DNA of 64,000 bases from Sphingomonas sp. So64.6b (GTDB lineage Bacteria; Pseudomonadota; Alphaproteobacteria; Sphingomonadales; Sphingomonadaceae), in NCBI RefSeq assembly GCF_014171475.1, contig NZ_CP048817.1:62001-126000 (forward strand). Direction: 5' to 3'. Shown here piece by piece: positions 1 to 11,439 of the stretch. Position 1 is the first letter of the stretch, and every line of letters begins with the position of its first letter. The position numbers and the translations under genes are program-made. The notes below the pieces were generated by a model, which saw nothing but the letters and a program-made list of their open reading frames with translations, did no database searches and was not told where the DNA came from.

Positions 1-474
1 CGTGACTATAATCAGCTGAATGGAGATGTGCAGCGCTGGTTCGAGCCGATGGAGGACGCCCTTACCGACAGCCCGATGATGCAGCAGCTGCTCCGCGGCG
101 CGACGCTCTGTTTCGAGGGCGCCGGCGAAAGCGCTGCGGCCGCTCATTGGCATGTCGAACTGCATCAGTTTCGGATCGAGACCACGGCGCAGAGCCCTGG
201 TCGTCCGACCCCCGAAGGAATGCATCGCGACGGGGTCGATTGGGTTTTGGTGATGCTGGTCGATCGACTGAACGCCGATGAAGGCGTGACCGAGATTCAG
301 ATTGCCGATCGGCCGGAGATCGACCGCTTCACCCTGGCCGCACCGGGTGACGCGGTGCTTCTGGATGACCATCGGGTGATGCACGGCGTAACGCCGATCC
401 GACCGATCGATGCGGACAGGCCGGCGTATCGCGATGTTTTCGTCGCGACATGGAGGGCGGAAGGCTCTGGCTGA
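1..474 (+). CDS. 2OG-Fe dioxygenase family protein, 5' end missing
   Basis: The reading frame is open to the first base of the window and ends at a TGA at 472-474, so only the C-terminal 157 residues are present. Frame 1 reads RDYNQLNGDVQRWFEP before the first possible start (GTG at 28), and that stretch fits the family, so 28 is not the true start. The HRDG motif (about residue 80) is the usual Fe-binding H-x-D of this small 2-oxoglutarate dioxygenase family. DDHRVMHGVTPI near the end carries the second Fe histidine and a likely 2OG-binding arginine follows. Members known from the literature include free amino acid hydroxylases; the substrate here cannot be told. Confidence 0.8.
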   Translation, partial: RDYNQLNGDVQRWFEPMEDALTDSPMMQQLLRGATLCFEGAGESAAAAHWHVELHQFRIETTAQSPGRPTPEGMHRDGVDWVLVMLVDRLNADEGVTEIQIADRPEIDRFTLAAPGDAVLLDDHRVMHGVTPIRPIDADRPAYRDVFVATWRAEGSG

Positions 475-549
475 GGCGCTGGGGCAGGCGCCCGCAAGCA
501 GAAAGAGGAAAGCACGGGATTTCTTAACGTCGCCCCGCTCCAGGCTTTC

Positions 550-1227
550 TCAGCGAAGCGCCCGGCGCACACTCGGCAAGATCCGCGCCACCATGATCTC
601 CACTCCGCGCGCCGTCGGATGCAACCCATCCGCCTGAAGCAGGCGGCGATTGCCCGCCACGCCGTCGAGGAAGAAAGGGTAGAGCGGCACGCCGTGCGCC
701 CGGGCGAGGGCGGGGTACATCGCCTCGAACGCGCGGACATAGTCGGGGCCGAGATTGGGCGCGGCGCGCATGCCGGCGAGCAGGACGGGGATGCGGCGGC
801 GCTTCAGTTCGGTCAGGATCGCGTCGAGATTGGCCTTTGCCTGCGCGACCGGCAGGCCGCGCAGCATGTCGTTCGCGCCGAGTTCGACGATCACCAGAAC
901 CGGCGTGACGCCGAGCCCGCGCAGGCCCCAGCGTAGTCGCGCGCGCGCCTGTGCCGCGGTGTCGCCCGCGACGCCGCCATTGCGCACCGTCGCGGCGACC
1001 CCCGCGCGGCGCAGCGCCGCCTGAAGCCGCGGCGTGAAGCCTTGTTCGGGCGGCAGGCCATACCCCGCGGTGAGGCTATCGCCCAACGCCCAGATCAGCG
1101 GCGCGGGCGGCGCCTTTGCCGCGGGTTGCGCGGCCGCCGGTTGAACGATCGCCGCGGCGAACAGCAGTGCGAGATGGACAAGCAGCCATCGGAATCCGTA
1201 TCGCAAGCTTAGTGACCATTTCTCCAT
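550..1227 (-). CDS. tesA: Arylesterase / TesA-like GDSL lipase, exported
   Basis: 225 residues. The N-terminus has a basic patch and a hydrophobic stretch ending AAAQPA, a probable signal peptide (residues 1-34), so the enzyme acts in the periplasm. The SGNH/GDSL blocks are complete: ALGDSLTAGYG with catalytic Ser51, NGGVAGDTA, ELGANDMLRG and DGLHPTARG with the catalytic Asp/His. The family (E. coli TesA) hydrolyses acyl esters, thioesters and lysophospholipids. Its start codon lies inside the first codons of the divergent ABC ATPase gene. Gene pairing of this esterase with a lipoprotein-export-like ABC transporter is common in Proteobacteria. Confidence 0.88.
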   Translation of the reverse strand: MEKWSLSLRYGFRWLLVHLALLFAAAIVQPAAAQPAAKAPPAPLIWALGDSLTAGYGLPPEQGFTPRLQAALRRAGVAATVRNGGVAGDTAAQARARLRWGLRGLGVTPVLVIVELGANDMLRGLPVAQAKANLDAILTELKRRRIPVLLAGMRAAPNLGPDYVRAFEAMYPALARAHGVPLYPFFLDGVAGNRRLLQADGLHPTARGVEIMVARILPSVRRALR

Positions 1228-1955
1228 CCCCCGCCGATAGCGACCTGATCGTCGCGCGCAATGTCTCTCTGTCGCTGGGCCGCCCGCCGGCCCGGGTCGA
1301 TATCCTGCGCGGCATCGACCTGACCGTCACCGCCGGCGATAGCGTTGCGTTGCTCGGGCCATCGGGGTCGGGCAAATCGTCGCTGATGGCGGTGCTGTCG
1401 GGACTTGAGCGGCCAAGCGGCGGCGCGGTGCGGGTTACGGGGCTCGATTTCGCGGCGCTGGACGAGGATGCGCTGGCCGTCGCGCGGCGCGGGCGGATCG
1501 GCATCGTGCTGCAGGCGTTTCACTTGTTGCCGACGATGACCGCGCTGGAGAATGTCGCGGTGCCGCTCGAACTGGCCGGTGCGCCCGATGCGTTCGTGCG
1601 CGCCGCGGCGGAATTGTCCGCAGTCGGGCTGGGGCACCGCGGCGATCATTATCCCGCGCAACTGTCCGGCGGGGAGCAGCAGCGCGTCGCGATCGCGCGT
1701 GCGCTGGTCACCGGCCCGGCCTTGCTGTTCGCCGATGAGCCGACCGGCAATCTCGACACCGCGACCGGCGCCGCGATCATGGATTTGCTGTTCGCGCGGC
1801 ACGCGGCGAGCGGCGCGACCTTGTTCGTCATCACTCATGATCCGGCGCTGGCCGCGCGGTGTGCGCGCGTGATCGAACTGGCCGATGGCCGGATCGTTGC
1901 CGATCGGCGCCCGTCGGAAATGGCGCCCGAAACAGCGTCCGGAACCGCCGCTTGA
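1212..1955 (+). CDS. ABC transporter ATP-binding protein (YbbA/LolD-like)
   Basis: 247 residues from a GTG at 1212. The open frame reaches back to 1116, but those codons are antisense to the esterase and give no family-like sequence, whereas [13 protein letters not shown] just after 1212 is a normal ABC start. Walker A is GPSGSGKSS, the Q-loop is in VLQAFHLLP, the signature is [15 protein letters not shown], Walker B is [12 protein letters not shown], and the switch His is in VITHD. The class is that of MacB/LolD/YbbA ATPases that power FtsX-type permeases rather than transport through the membrane. The gene overlaps the permease by a TTGA, which implies translational coupling. Confidence 0.9.
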   Translation: MTISPSPADSDLIVARNVSLSLGRPPARVDILRGIDLTVTAGDSVALLGPSGSGKSSLMAVLSGLERPSGGAVRVTGLDFAALDEDALAVARRGRIGIVLQAFHLLPTMTALENVAVPLELAGAPDAFVRAAAELSAVGLGHRGDHYPAQLSGGEQQRVAIARALVTGPALLFADEPTGNLDTATGAAIMDLLFARHAASGATLFVITHDPALAARCARVIELADGRIVADRRPSEMAPETASGTAA

Positions 1956-4468
1956 GCATCGTCTGGCGGCTTGCGCTGCGCGACCTCCGGCGCGGCGGGC
2001 GCGGGCTGTTGCTGCTGTTCTTGTGCCTGTTTCTCGGCACCGCCGCCCTGGCCGGGATCGGCAGCCTGTCGGCGAGCATGGTCGCCGCGCTCGATGCCAA
2101 TGGCCGGCAGATGCTTGGCGGCGATGTCGAGCTGACCGTGTCGCAGCGGCGCGCCACGGTGGAGGAAATGGCGGCGTTCGCCGGCGCCGGCCGCATGTCG
2201 GAAACCGTGTCGATGCGCGGGATGGCTTATGCCGGCGGGAGCGGCAGCGAGGGTGCCGGCGGGGGTGGGGGCGTTCTGGTCGCCCTGCGCGGGATCGATG
2301 ATGCCTGGCCGTTGGTCGGGCAATTCAGCCTGGCGCCCGGCGCGCTGGCCGGACGACCGCATGGCGCGCAGGTCGCGATCGCACCGGCACTGGCCGAACG
2401 GCTTGGCGTGAAGGTTGGCGATGATGTGCGGATCGGTGTGGCGACGCTGCGCGTGATCGGGCTGATCGCGGAGGAGCCGGACCGGCTTGGCGCGGGTTTC
2501 AGCCTGGGGCCGCCGGTGCTGGTCGATCTGGCCGGGCTCGACGCGACGCGGCTGGTCCAGCCGGGCAGCCTGTATGAAAGCCGCTATCGCCTGGTGCTGG
2601 CCAATCCGGGCGCCGCGACCGCGACGGGCGACCGGCTGGTCAGGCGCTTTGCCGATAGCGGCTGGTCGGCCAAGGCGAGCGACCGCGCGGCGGGCGGATT
2701 GCGCCGCGGGATCGGGCAGCTTGGGCAATTCCTGCTGCTGATCGGCCTGACCGCGCTGGCGATCGCGGGGATCGGCGTGGGCAGCGGCGTTGCTGCCTAT
2801 CTGACCGCCAAGACGCGGATCATCGCGACGCTCAAGGTGCTCGGCGCGCGTTCCGCGACGATCGCCGCGATCTTTATGACGCAGCTTGGGCTGGTGGCAG
2901 CGGCCGGAGTCGTCGCCGGCCTTGCGGTCGGCGCGTTGGTGCCGTGGATCGTGACCGGGGTTGCGGGATCGGCGCTGCCGGTGCCGCCGCGCCTCGCGCT
3001 TTATCCCGTACCGCTGGTCACCGCCGCGCTGCTCGCGCTGCTGGTCGGGCTATTGTTCGCGACACCGGCCCTCGCACGGGCGCGCTATGTGCCGGCCGCG
3101 TCGCTGCTGCGCGAAGTGGTCGCGCGACGCAGATTGCCGTCCGCGCGCGTGCTCGGCGTGATGGCGTTGTTGATCGTGGCGCTGGTCGCGCTTGCCGTGC
3201 TGACATCGTCAGACCAGTTGCTGGCGCTTGGGTTCGTCGGCGCGGTGGCCGGGCTGATCGCCTTGTTATGGGGCATCGGCCTGATCATTCGCATCGGGGT
3301 GGCGCGGTTGCCGCGCCCGCGCCGGCCATTGTTGCGTCTGGCGCTGGCCAATCTGCATCGCCCGGGCGCGCAGACCGACCGGCTGGTGGTCGCGCTGGGG
3401 CTTGGCTTTTCGCTGTTCGTGGCGCTGGCGGTGATCGACACCAGCCTGTCGGCCGAACTGGCCGGCACCGCGCCCGCCAAGGCGCCGCGCTTTTTCGCGA
3501 TCGACCTGCAGCCCGAAGATGCGGCGCGCTTTCGTGATGCGGTGACCGCCGCATCGCCCGGCGCGCGGGTCGAAACCGTGCCGTCGCTGCGCGGATCGAT
3601 CACCGTCCTACGCGGGGTGCGGGTCGCCGATATGAAAGTGGTGCCCGAGGATGCGTGGGTGCTGCGCGGCGATCGCACGATCACCTGGGCGGCGACCGTG
3701 CCGCCGCGTAACGAAGTGGTCGCCGGGCGCTGGTGGCCGGCCGATTATCGCGGGCCGCCGTTGGTGTCGCTGGAGGACAAGGCGGCGGCGGCGCTTGGCC
3801 TGAAGATCGGCGACATGATCACCGTCTCGGTGCTGGGCGTCGATGTGCCGGCAAGGATCGCGTCGCTGCGCAAGATCGACTGGAATGGCTTGGGGCTCAA
3901 TTTCGCGATCATATTTTCGCCCGGTTATATCGAGGAAGCGCCGCACGGCCTGCTCGCCAGCGTCTATTCGGCCCCGACCAGCGATGGCGCGGTCGCGAGC
4001 AGGGTCGGGACGATACTGCCGTCGGTGACGCTGATCCGGGTCGGCGACGTGATCGGCCAGATCGGGCTGGTGCTGGGCCAGGTGGCACTGGCGATCCGCG
4101 CCGCCGCCGCGGTGACGGTTGCCGCCGGGATCGCGGTGCTGGTCGGCGCGGTCGCGGCATCGGGGCGGAGCCGGCGTTATGATGCGGTGATCCTGAAACT
4201 GCTTGGCGGCAGCCGGCGCCAGGTGCTTGGCGCGCAGGCGTTCGAATATGCGATGCTGTCGCTGGTGCTGATCATCGTCGCGCTGGTGATGGGCAGCGCG
4301 GCCGGCTGGTTCGTCGTGGTGCGGCTGTTCGACCTGGCCTGGGCGCCGCGTTACGATGTCGTCGCGCTGACCCTGGCGGCGTCGGTCATCGTGACACTCG
4401 GCACCGGGCTGGCGGGCAGCGTGCCGGCGTTGCGTGCGCGACCGGCAGAGGCTTTGCGCGAGCTTTAG
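1952..4468 (+). CDS. FtsX-like ABC permease (YbbP-like)
   Basis: 838 residues, starting at a TTG at 1952 that overlaps the ATPase stop codon. The product begins [15 protein letters not shown], the usual opening of this family. It has one N-terminal membrane helix, a periplasmic domain, a group of helices in the middle (FLLLIGLTALAIAGIGVG, residues about 260-400), further helices at about 405-460, a second periplasmic domain and three C-terminal helices. This duplicated FtsX/MacB_PCD layout matches YbbP. With the preceding ATPase it forms a transporter thought to extract or move lipophilic cargo. The cargo is not known. The open frame upstream of 1952 is antisense or ATPase shadow. Confidence 0.88.
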   Translation: MSIVWRLALRDLRRGGRGLLLLFLCLFLGTAALAGIGSLSASMVAALDANGRQMLGGDVELTVSQRRATVEEMAAFAGAGRMSETVSMRGMAYAGGSGSEGAGGGGGVLVALRGIDDAWPLVGQFSLAPGALAGRPHGAQVAIAPALAERLGVKVGDDVRIGVATLRVIGLIAEEPDRLGAGFSLGPPVLVDLAGLDATRLVQPGSLYESRYRLVLANPGAATATGDRLVRRFADSGWSAKASDRAAGGLRRGIGQLGQFLLLIGLTALAIAGIGVGSGVAAYLTAKTRIIATLKVLGARSATIAAIFMTQLGLVAAAGVVAGLAVGALVPWIVTGVAGSALPVPPRLALYPVPLVTAALLALLVGLLFATPALARARYVPAASLLREVVARRRLPSARVLGVMALLIVALVALAVLTSSDQLLALGFVGAVAGLIALLWGIGLIIRIGVARLPRPRRPLLRLALANLHRPGAQTDRLVVALGLGFSLFVALAVIDTSLSAELAGTAPAKAPRFFAIDLQPEDAARFRDAVTAASPGARVETVPSLRGSITVLRGVRVADMKVVPEDAWVLRGDRTITWAATVPPRNEVVAGRWWPADYRGPPLVSLEDKAAAALGLKIGDMITVSVLGVDVPARIASLRKIDWNGLGLNFAIIFSPGYIEEAPHGLLASVYSAPTSDGAVASRVGTILPSVTLIRVGDVIGQIGLVLGQVALAIRAAAAVTVAAGIAVLVGAVAASGRSRRYDAVILKLLGGSRRQVLGAQAFEYAMLSLVLIIVALVMGSAAGWFVVVRLFDLAWAPRYDVVALTLAASVIVTLGTGLAGSVPALRARPAEALREL

Positions 4469-4479
4469 CGCTTGGTTCT

Positions 4480-7122
4480 TTAACCCCCGTCCACCTCCAC
4501 CAGATCCCCGAAACTCAGTGTGAACGCCGCGCCGCCCTCGGTATGGGTGCGCGCGGTCACGCCGACGCCCATCGCAGCGGCAAAGCCCTTGACGATGGCG
4601 AGGCCAAGACCGCTGCCGCCCGAGCGGTCGGTGCCCGTGCCGCTGACGAACATGTCGAAGATGCGCACATCGCTGCCCGGCTCCAGACCAGGGCCGTCGT
4701 CGCGCACGGTCAGCGTGACCTTGCCCGCGTCGCGCCGTCCCTCGATCGTGACGATGCCCGCGCTGCCGGCATGCTGCACCGAATTGGCCAGCAGGTTGAT
4801 CAGCACATGATGCAGCAGCAGCGGGTCGGCACGGACCAAGGGCAAATTGACCGGCACGTCGAGTGCGATCCGCTTGTCGCGGAGCAGGTCGCCGAGATCC
4901 CGACGCGCGGCGCCGACCGCATCGGTCAGGTCGATCGCTTCGCTTGCCGGGGTCAGCGCGCCCGAATCTAGCCGCAGCATCGACAGGAGATTGTCGAGGA
5001 AGCGCTGCAGCCGGTCGACTTCCGCGCGCGCCACTGGCGTTGCGGGGGAGCCGGGATGGTCAGCGGCGATCCGCTCGATCGCCGCGCGCACCGCGGTGAG
5101 CGGAGTGCGCAGGTCATGGCCGATCGAGGAGAGCAGGGCGACGCGCAGGCGGTCGCGTTCCTCGAGCACCGAAAGCTGACGCGTCTCGCGCTCGAGCCGC
5201 AGCCGTTCCTGCGCGAGCGAGGCCTGACCGACCAGAGTGGAGAGCAAGACGGCGCGGTCGGACGGGACCGGCTCGCCGCCGTCGCTGCGCGCGATGCCGA
5301 GCACCGCAAGCACGCCGAGCGAGGTCTTGAGCGGGTGGAATTGCCAGTCCGACCCGTTGAGCGTGGCGGTGCCGTATCCCGCTTCCTCGCCGCGTTTCAG
5401 CGACCAGTCCGCCGCGGCGCGGTCGACCGGAGTCAGCGGCGCTGCGCCCGCGCTGGTCGCGATGACGCCTAGCTGTCCGTCGCTTTCGGCGAGCAGGACG
5501 GTGTTGACGTCGAGCAGTCCGGCGACCTCCTCGCAAATCGTCTCCGCTGTGTGATGCGCGTCGGACACGCGGGTCAGCGCCTGGGCGAAAGCGGCGAGCG
5601 CGGCATTCTCGCGCGCACCGCGCACGCCGATCGTGGCGCGCGAGCGCATGTCGCCGGTCAGGCGGCTGATGAACGCGGCGATGCCGAGCAGCACGATGAA
5701 GGTGAGTACGCTTTGCGGTTCGCCGATGGTGAAGGTGTAGATCGGCGAAAGGAAGAAGAAGTTGAACGCCAGCGCCGCCATCACGCCGGCGGCCAGGCCG
5801 GGGCGCAGGCCATAGCGGCGCGCGGCGACGATCACCGGCAACAGATAGATCAGGTCGATCGCGCCGACGCCGACCAGTGGCAGGACGAGCCGGGCAAGAG
5901 CGGTGGTGAGCGCGACCAGGCCGGCGACATAAAGATAGACGATCGGTCCTTCGTCATCGCCGCGCACGCGTTGCGGGCGGCTGGCGGCGACCTCTCCGGT
6001 GGCGGGGATGACGTGTATCGCAAGCCCGCCTGCCTCGCGCAGCATGGTGGTGACGACCGATCCGTGGCGCAGTTCGAACCACCAGCTGCGGCGTGTCTTG
6101 CCGATCACCAATTGCGTCGCGCGCATCGCCGCGACTTGCGCGCGAAGTCCTGCGATGACGCTTTCGGCCGGCACGGTGACGATTGTCGCGCCGAGGCCCC
6201 CCGCCAGCCGCAGGGTCGCGGCGAGCCGCGCCTTGGCGGCATCGTCGAACGTCTCGGCACGCGGCGTTTCGATGAATACCGCGGTCCAGGGAGCGTGCAG
6301 CGCATCGGCGAGCCGCTTGGTGGTGCGCACCAGGGCTTCGCCGCCGGGCAGTTCGTTGAGCGCGACCAGCACGCGCTCGCCGGCCGCGAAAGTGCCGGGC
6401 GTGGCGCTCGCGTCGAGATGTTCGAGCATCTGGCGGTCGACGGTCTGTGCGGCGCGGCGCAGCGCCATTTCGCGCAGCGCGGAAAGATTGGCCTTGGAGA
6501 AGAAATGGCCGAGCGCGCGGGTCGCCTCGGCCGGGATATAGACCTTGCCATCCTTCAGTCGCTCGATCAGCTCGTCGGGCGGGATATCGACCACCTCGAT
6601 CTCGGCATCCTCAAGCACGCTGTCGGGCACGGTCTCGCGCACGCGGACATGGGTGAAGCTGGCGACCACGTCGTTGAGGCTTTCGACATGCTGGATGTTG
6701 AGCGTGGTGTAGACGTTGATGCCAGCGTCGAGCAGCTCGACGATATCCTGCCAGCGCTTCGGGTGGCGGCTGCCATCGACATTGCTGTGCGCAAGTTCGT
6801 CGACCAGCGCGAGTTGCGGCCGCCTTTCCAGTACCGCGTCGATATCCATTTCGGTCAGGGCCTGGCCGCGATAGTTTATGGACCGGCGCGGGATCGTTTC
6901 GAGCGGGGCGACCAAGGCCTCGGTTTCGGCGCGGCCATGGGTTTCGACGATGGCCAGGACGACGTCCATGCCGGCGCTGGACCGCGCCGCGCCTTCGCTC
7001 AGCATTTCATAGGTCTTGCCGACACCGGGGGCGGCGCCGAGGAAAATCTTCAGCGCACCGCGCGCCGCGCGCCGCGCGGTGCGGAGCAGGGCGTCGGGCG
7101 AGGGGCGGGTGGGGTCTTTCAT
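4480..7122 (-). CDS. kdpD: KdpD osmosensitive K+ sensor histidine kinase
   Basis: 880 residues. The N-terminal KdpD domain has Walker A GAAPGVGKT (29-37) and LVDELAHSNVDGSRHPKRW; a Usp-like domain follows (about 240-370). Four membrane helices lie at about 395-495, then a GAF-like region, then the kinase core with phospho-acceptor His669 in SSIGHDLRTPLTA and ATP-binding boxes NLLANSVQHAG, DDGPGL and GGSGLGLAIVKG. It senses low K+ or turgor and phosphorylates KdpE. It is unusual that kdpD is divergent from kdpFABC and separated from kdpE, which sits at the far end of the structural operon. It ends 12 bases from the convergent permease gene. Confidence 0.96.
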   Translation of the reverse strand: MKDPTRPSPDALLRTARRAARGALKIFLGAAPGVGKTYEMLSEGAARSSAGMDVVLAIVETHGRAETEALVAPLETIPRRSINYRGQALTEMDIDAVLERRPQLALVDELAHSNVDGSRHPKRWQDIVELLDAGINVYTTLNIQHVESLNDVVASFTHVRVRETVPDSVLEDAEIEVVDIPPDELIERLKDGKVYIPAEATRALGHFFSKANLSALREMALRRAAQTVDRQMLEHLDASATPGTFAAGERVLVALNELPGGEALVRTTKRLADALHAPWTAVFIETPRAETFDDAAKARLAATLRLAGGLGATIVTVPAESVIAGLRAQVAAMRATQLVIGKTRRSWWFELRHGSVVTTMLREAGGLAIHVIPATGEVAASRPQRVRGDDEGPIVYLYVAGLVALTTALARLVLPLVGVGAIDLIYLLPVIVAARRYGLRPGLAAGVMAALAFNFFFLSPIYTFTIGEPQSVLTFIVLLGIAAFISRLTGDMRSRATIGVRGARENAALAAFAQALTRVSDAHHTAETICEEVAGLLDVNTVLLAESDGQLGVIATSAGAAPLTPVDRAAADWSLKRGEEAGYGTATLNGSDWQFHPLKTSLGVLAVLGIARSDGGEPVPSDRAVLLSTLVGQASLAQERLRLERETRQLSVLEERDRLRVALLSSIGHDLRTPLTAVRAAIERIAADHPGSPATPVARAEVDRLQRFLDNLLSMLRLDSGALTPASEAIDLTDAVGAARRDLGDLLRDKRIALDVPVNLPLVRADPLLLHHVLINLLANSVQHAGSAGIVTIEGRRDAGKVTLTVRDDGPGLEPGSDVRIFDMFVSGTGTDRSGGSGLGLAIVKGFAAAMGVGVTARTHTEGGAAFTLSFGDLVEVDGG

Positions 7123-7476
7123 TGATTCCAGAGCAGGTGGCTGGGCAAGGCAGGTCCGGTTCGCAATTCAATCCCTTTCGTTCGGCCCAACCCATTCCGT
7201 TCGCCCTGGGCCTGTCGAAGGGCGGGTGCCGCAGATGAGGCCTTCAGCTGTGGCGCGGGGGCTTCGACAAGCTCAGCCCGAACGGTTTTGATGAGCCGCC
7301 GGTCGGCCCGAATTCAACCGAAGCTAGGCGTATGTTAACGCCAACGCCACGCCGCACGGCCAATCTATCTGCAATCTTAATGCGATCGCCGCGCATTCGC
7401 CCGCGCACCTTAATGCCCCCCACGCCTATCTGCCTTGCCGAGCCGGCGAGTCCCACGCCGCAACAAAGGCATTTCC
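7123..7476. other. kdp divergent regulatory region
   Basis: 354 bases between kdpD and the first small ORF of the kdpF operon, without a supportable gene. It contains a pair of dispersed repeats (7197-7223, 7261-7285) and a direct repeat CTTAATGC at 7376-7383 and 7409-7416, exactly 33 bases apart, near the kdp operon side. Both kdp promoters must lie here. The direct repeat is a candidate KdpE site by position only. Confidence 0.6.
7197..7285. repeat. Dispersed intergenic repeat pair (GAGCTTGTCGAA type)
   Basis: Copy one at 7197-7223 contains CCGTTCGCCCTGGGCCTGTC; copy two, inverted, at 7261-7285 reads GCTTCGACAAGCTCAGCCCG and then AACGG. The same element recurs as inverted pairs or singles at 15316, 15646, 18907/18966, 26345/26408, 35900/35947 and 59213/59286. 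Confidence 0.8.
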
Positions 7477-7560
7477 ATGACCGATATCCTGTGGCTCGGC
7501 GCGCTTGCCGGGCTGGTCGCGCTGACTTTGGCTTATGTCCGACTGTGCGATGAGGCCTGA
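7477..7560 (+). CDS. 27-residue membrane peptide upstream of kdpF
   Basis: A short ORF that begins MTDILWLGALAGL and ends YVRLCDEA. It is one hydrophobic helix with a cysteine near the C-terminus. It lies 4 bases before kdpF in the same direction and would be the first cistron of the operon. I recall similar tiny 'LC(D/E)' peptides before kdpF in other bacteria, but it has no function I can name. It could be a second small Kdp subunit or a translational leader. Its codon choices are ordinary for the window and the hydrophobic reading is unlikely to be chance next to kdpF. Confidence 0.6.
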   Translation: MTDILWLGALAGLVALTLAYVRLCDEA

Positions 7561-7564
7561 GCCG

Positions 7565-7654
7565 ATGACGCTGCACCTCACGCTCGCCGCGGTCACTGCC
7601 GTCGGTCTCCTCCTGTATCTCGTGGCCGTGCTTTTGCGGCCCGAGCGTTTCTGA
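7565..7654 (+). CDS. kdpF: KdpF, small subunit of the K+-transporting ATPase
   Basis: 29 residues: a single membrane helix ([20 protein letters not shown]) ending in RPERF, the hallmark C-terminus of KdpF. It starts at the ATG at 7565 and stops 13 bases before kdpA. KdpF is a lipid-like stabiliser of the KdpABC complex in the inner membrane. Length equals that of E. coli KdpF. Confidence 0.9.
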   Translation: MTLHLTLAAVTAVGLLLYLVAVLLRPERF

Positions 7655-7667
7655 ACGGACACGCGCC

Positions 7668-9371
7668 ATGACGCTTCAGGGCTGGGGGCTGATCGCCCTC
7701 TTCATCATCATTCTCTGGGCGCTGGCCAAGCCGATGGGGCTGTGGCTGTTTGCGCTGTATGAAGGCCGCCGCACGGTGCTGCACCGCGTGCTCGGACCGG
7801 TCGAGACCGGCTTTTACAAGCTTGCCGGGATCGATCCGAACGCGGAGCAGGGCTGGCGGCGTTATGCCGTGCACATGCTGGCGTTCAACCTAGCGCTGCT
7901 GCTGCTGACCTATTTCGTGCTGCGCTTCCAGGATCTGCTGCCGATGAACCCGCATGGGCTTGCCGGGATCGCGCCCGACGGCGCGTTCAACACCGCGATC
8001 AGCTTTACGACCAACACCAACTGGCAATGGTATTCGGGCGAAGTCGCGCTGTCGAACTTCAGCCAGATGGTCGGCCTGACGATCCATAATTTCCTCTCGG
8101 CATCGACTGGCATCGCGCTGGCTTTTGCCTTGTTCCGCGGGTTTGCGCGGCGCGAGGCCAAGGCGATCGGCAATTTCTGGGCCGATATGACGCGCGTCAC
8201 GCTCTATCTGCTGCTGCCGATCTGCATGATCTATGCCGTGTTTCTGATCGCCAGCGGCGTGCCGCAGACCCTAGCGCAAAGCGTCGACGCGACCACGCTA
8301 GAGGGCGTGAAGCAAGTCATTGCGCTCGGCCCCGTGGCGAGCCAGGAAGCGATCAAGATGCTCGGCACCAATGGTGGCGGCTTCTTCAACGCCAATAGCG
8401 CGCATCCGTTCGAGAATCCGACCGCACTGACCAACCTTGTGCAGATGCTGTCGATCTTCCTGATCGGCTTCGGCCTGACCTGGACCTTCGGCAAGGCGGT
8501 CGGCAATCCGCGCCAGGGCTGGGCGATCCTCGCCGCGATGACCTTGTTGTTCCTCGCCGGCACCACGGTCGCTTATTGGCAGGAAGCGGCGGGCAACCCC
8601 GTGCTGCATCAGCTCGGCGTGGCGGGCGGCAATCTTGAGGGCAAGGAGGTGCGTTTCGGCATCGCCGCTTCGGCCCTGTTCGCCAGCGTCACCACCGCCG
8701 CGTCGTGCGGCGCGGTCAATGCGATGCACGACAGCTTCACCGCGCTGGGCGGGATGATCCCGCTGATCAACATGCAGCTTGGCGAAGTGGTGATCGGCGG
8801 CGTTGGCGCGGGCATCTATGGCTTCCTGCTCTTCGCCATTCTGGCGGTGTTCGTCGCCGGGCTGATGGTCGGGCGAACGCCGGAATATGTCGGCAAGAAG
8901 ATCGAGAGCCGGGAAGTGAAGCTCGCGGTGCTGGCGATCGCGGTCCTGCCGCTGATGATCCTGGGCGGCACTGCGATCGCCTCGGTGGTGACCGCCGGAT
9001 TGGCCGGGCCGCTCGCCAAGGGACCGCATGGCTTCTCGGAGATCCTCTACGCCTTCACCAGCGCGGTCGGGAATAACGGGTCCGCCTTTGCCGGCCTGAG
9101 CGCGGGCGCCCCCTTCTACAACGCGATGCTCGGCGTCGCGATGTGGGTCGGGCGGTTCTTCGTGATCGTGCCGATGCTCGCCATCGCCGGCAGCCTTGCC
9201 GCGAAGAAGGTCACGCCGCCCTCGTCGGGATCGTTCCCGACCACCGGGCCGCTGTGGGTCGGACTGCTGGTCGGCATCATCCTGATCCTAGGCGGCCTCA
9301 CCTTCCTGCCGAGCCTCGCGCTCGGTCCCATTGCCGATCATCTCGCGATGCTTGGCGGCCACCTCTCCTGA
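7668..9371 (+). CDS. kdpA: KdpA, K+-binding channel subunit
   Basis: 567 residues with about ten membrane helices, homologous to MPM-type K+ channels. The selectivity-filter loops are visible as [56 protein letters not shown] and [13 protein letters not shown]. Length is normal for the family (E. coli 557). It binds and conducts K+ into the complex at the expense of ATP used by KdpB. It lies in kdpF-A-B-C-E order with short gaps, 14 bases before kdpB. Confidence 0.97.
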   Translation: MTLQGWGLIALFIIILWALAKPMGLWLFALYEGRRTVLHRVLGPVETGFYKLAGIDPNAEQGWRRYAVHMLAFNLALLLLTYFVLRFQDLLPMNPHGLAGIAPDGAFNTAISFTTNTNWQWYSGEVALSNFSQMVGLTIHNFLSASTGIALAFALFRGFARREAKAIGNFWADMTRVTLYLLLPICMIYAVFLIASGVPQTLAQSVDATTLEGVKQVIALGPVASQEAIKMLGTNGGGFFNANSAHPFENPTALTNLVQMLSIFLIGFGLTWTFGKAVGNPRQGWAILAAMTLLFLAGTTVAYWQEAAGNPVLHQLGVAGGNLEGKEVRFGIAASALFASVTTAASCGAVNAMHDSFTALGGMIPLINMQLGEVVIGGVGAGIYGFLLFAILAVFVAGLMVGRTPEYVGKKIESREVKLAVLAIAVLPLMILGGTAIASVVTAGLAGPLAKGPHGFSEILYAFTSAVGNNGSAFAGLSAGAPFYNAMLGVAMWVGRFFVIVPMLAIAGSLAAKKVTPPSSGSFPTTGPLWVGLLVGIILILGGLTFLPSLALGPIADHLAMLGGHLS

Positions 9372-9385
9372 GAGAAGCGACAACC

Positions 9386-11428
<2,043 letters not shown>

Positions 11429-11439
11429 GGATCCACGTC

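Noticed and set aside
5551..7125. 524-codon plus-strand ORF
   Set aside because: Antisense to kdpD; the product is a low-complexity Arg/Gly/Asp/Gln string typical of the shadow frame in GC-rich DNA.
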